Positions 61,691 to 64,000 of a stretch of DNA of 64,000 nucleotides are shown piece after piece. Under the pieces are notes generated by a model that had not been told where the DNA came from, did not search any database, and worked only from the letters and a program-made list of their open reading frames with translations. The stretch's first letter is position 1. Each line of letters begins with the position of its first letter. This DNA comes from Himantopus leucocephalus (taxonomy: Eukaryota > Chordata > Aves > Charadriiformes > Recurvirostridae), in the NCBI GenBank assembly GCA_003993805.1, contig RSEF01000004.1, positions 24,277,841-24,341,840 of the forward strand. Direction: 5' to 3'. Made by a program: the position numbers and the translations under genes.

Positions 61691-64000
61691 GATGCCAAGT
61701 GCTATTGCAAACACAGTTTGTACTTCCATGACAGTAAGTGCTTCTCTGCTCCTTTTCGTTGCCACAGACCAGCGCTTTTGATCCATCAGCAGTACTTGGC
61801 GCACATTCCCAAGGGAAATTCTTTGAAATGTACCTTCATCTCGATCACTGACCTCAAACTGGTCCATATCGTAAGCACTAGTGCAAAGAGCCGCAGTTGC
61901 TTTGTGCAGAACTTTATCTGCTTACCAGATTTCAAAGCAGCTAAACCCAGGCTAATCCACCACATAAAAGAGTCAAACTATTTTTAATGCAGGTTCTTTC
62001 TTTTAAAACCTAACAAGGGGCCTAAAATTCAGATCAAAATTTAGCATAGCTTTTTTTCTGTCCCAAAGCCAGCCTGCTACACTTCATCACGGAAGATTAT
62101 ATTGTATTAGGAATATTATTCTAGAAATAATAGAGCATTAAAAATACTTAGGAAAATCAAACATACATACAGATCCAAGAAAGTGTTACAAATACAAAAA
62201 AAACTCCACAAGCACATGCAGAAGATGAAAATGGAACAGCTTAATCTATTCTTAAGCAATTAGCAATTATTATTTTATTCTGATAGGACCAATATATCCT
62301 ACAAGGACATCAATGTTTTATATTTTGCTCAAAATAATGACTAAAAAAGAAGACTGCACATAAAAAGTAATTCATTTATCTACCCCATTTGACACAGAAG
62401 TCACTTCATAGTAAGTCATGTCAATTCTTTTTAAAAACACATAACATGTGCAACACTTAAAGAAAGATATATAAATGCTTTGGGGATTGGGAGCTCCAGC
62501 TGCTGTGAGAATGAAGGAATCCTCATGACATCAGAAAGCAGGAATTATATTTCATTCACCCTTTTTTCCATGGTGAAAAAAAAGTCAACACGATCCAGAT
62601 GTTTGTTCTGGATGTTAGAGAGTGTCTACTTGGTAATTATTGTCTGAGAGACGAGCTTATTCTTTATAGTGCTGAAATAATGGATTTAATCCAGAGGTAA
62701 AGAACTCAGAAATACAGCAGCCTTCTTCCATTACTCTTTCTGGGTGGAGGACATGGTTTAACATTTCTTCACATTTTGGTACTTAACATGAAATTATCCA
62801 ATGGCCGAACAAATCAGAAGAACATTATAATCCAATGAGTATGTAAGTATAATAATAACATAAGCAAATAACGAAGTATTAGCATGGCAAGTTAGGTTTC
62901 CCACCAAGTCACATGAAAATTTGTTTTTTATAATATGTCATTTGTTAATGAAGTTACAACAATTTGTTCATTATTATTTTCAGTTCTATATGAGAATGCT
63001 TTTATTTTTAATGGGGGAAGAAACTGAAGTTTTGAGTGCAAGACATATTTCAACTACATAATTTTTTTTTTTTTTTCTTTTAAACCCTGTGCACTTACTT
63101 GCATCAAAAACACTATCTCTGAGCTCATAAAATTCCTGATTCCACTCCCAGGAGTGTTTATGAATACAGAGGAGCTGAGCGTCTAGGGAGAAGAGAGCTG
63201 TCTCACCACAGGCCCAGCACAACTCCACTGAGGTGACAAGCTGTGAAAGTGCCCTGCTTCTCTAGACCAGCTCAGGCTTTTGGATATACACCAAGCAGAG
63301 TCAGAGGTTTAAATCAGTCATCAGCATAGACACTTAGGCTGACATTACAAGAGAGCATTAACACAACTATGCTCAGAAGAATCAGATGAAATGACAAGCA
63401 TTCTGTGTGACAGAAACGAGAGGAGTGGTAAATAGATATAAAAGCTTGCATGCAGGTTTCCATCAGTAAATTATAGGAGAATGATACAGTATGTATTTAC
63501 AACACATCCCCTTTCTTAATCTGTTTTACAATACCAGCTGTAAGAAAAAAAAAAAAAATACAAATCAAGTACCAGTTTTCCTTGAATTCCCTAACTGATG
63601 ATCATTGCTTCTCTGACACAGACAACAACCATGTTGCACAACCTATGCAAATTCAACAGCAGCATAAAAACAATTACACTTGCAATATTATTAGAGGTCT
63701 TGAAGCAAGAGAAAATACAGTATTTTTGCAACAGGACTGCTTACTCTTGAGCAGGCTTAGAATAAAATGGAATTTATTCAACTGCAGGACCCAGACAGAT
63801 CAAGTAACAGAAACACACAGGGAAAGCTCTGGCCTTGACTGTTTTTGCTTTAGTCTCCTTGCCATTAGCTTAACAACACAGGCACCACAGATGTAAATTA
63901 AAAGCCTCAGTAGTAACGATAACTGCACAATTCTCATCTCTGTAGTGGACAGTCCACTGTGATGACTGTAAAGTCTTCTAAACTCCAGCATACCAACAAT
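61691..64000. other. AT-rich sequence without recognised genes
   Basis: A plus-strand frame of 120 codons (61625-61987) overlaps the end of the candidate terminal exon and a donor-like gtaagtgc near 61731, but it has no start or family support. The remainder holds T and A homopolymers (63061-63076, 63546-63559) and chance frames. Confidence 0.45.

Noticed and set aside
1..64000. Microbial features: operons, CRISPR arrays, insertion sequences, phage genes
   Set aside because: No regularly spaced repeats, no dense tandem genes and no ribosome-binding-site spacing. CR1 LINEs and vertebrate-style composition exclude a microbial origin.

Overview
The window looks like nuclear DNA of a bird. The main evidence is three or four 5'-truncated CR1 LINE copies, all on the minus strand, with the typical avian 3' end (tandem octamers of the agaatcat type, or agaac repeats) and the conserved C-terminus of CR1 ORF2. 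The rest is AT-rich, single-copy-looking sequence with homopolymer tracts, microsatellites, and scaffold gaps of exactly 1000 N. There is no sign of a microbial gene organisation, and I could not assign any known protein-coding gene. Most open frames are short and fit chance.

Layout. 1-12 kb: one CR1 (371-783), a poly(A) tract flanked by a short direct repeat (1769-1811), and several GC/CpG-richer patches (about 4.3-4.7, 5.6-5.9 and 10.4-10.7 kb). 11.5-19.6 kb: a compact CpG cluster overlapping a 93-codon minus-strand frame with a membrane-like segment (11917-12198), plus three stretches whose motif content resembles conserved non-coding regulatory DNA. 20-21.3 kb: overlapping coding-like frames with splice-like signals on both strands. 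21.3-28 kb: featureless apart from simple repeats and a G-quadruplex motif. 28.07-29.6 kb: two CR1 copies on either side of a 1000-N gap, both showing the same part of the CR1 consensus. 29.6-43 kb: AT-rich, with two candidate plus-strand exons (34568-34716 and 38513-38737). 43-45 kb: a CpG-containing block, then a decayed non-CR1 non-LTR reverse transcriptase fragment abutted by another CR1. 51.1 kb: a tRNA-derived SINE relic. 51.4 kb: a C tract broken by NNNN. 55.8-57.1 kb: a probable endogenous-retrovirus LTR running into a second 1000-N gap. 59.7-61.7 kb: splice-flanked coding-like segments on both strands, including a candidate terminal exon with a polyadenylation signal.

No genes can be shown to work together here. 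The best reading is intergenic or intronic DNA, perhaps with non-coding transcripts and developmental enhancers, carrying old retroelement layers. All exon and enhancer calls are inference from sequence appearance and have low confidence. The repeat calls are much firmer.
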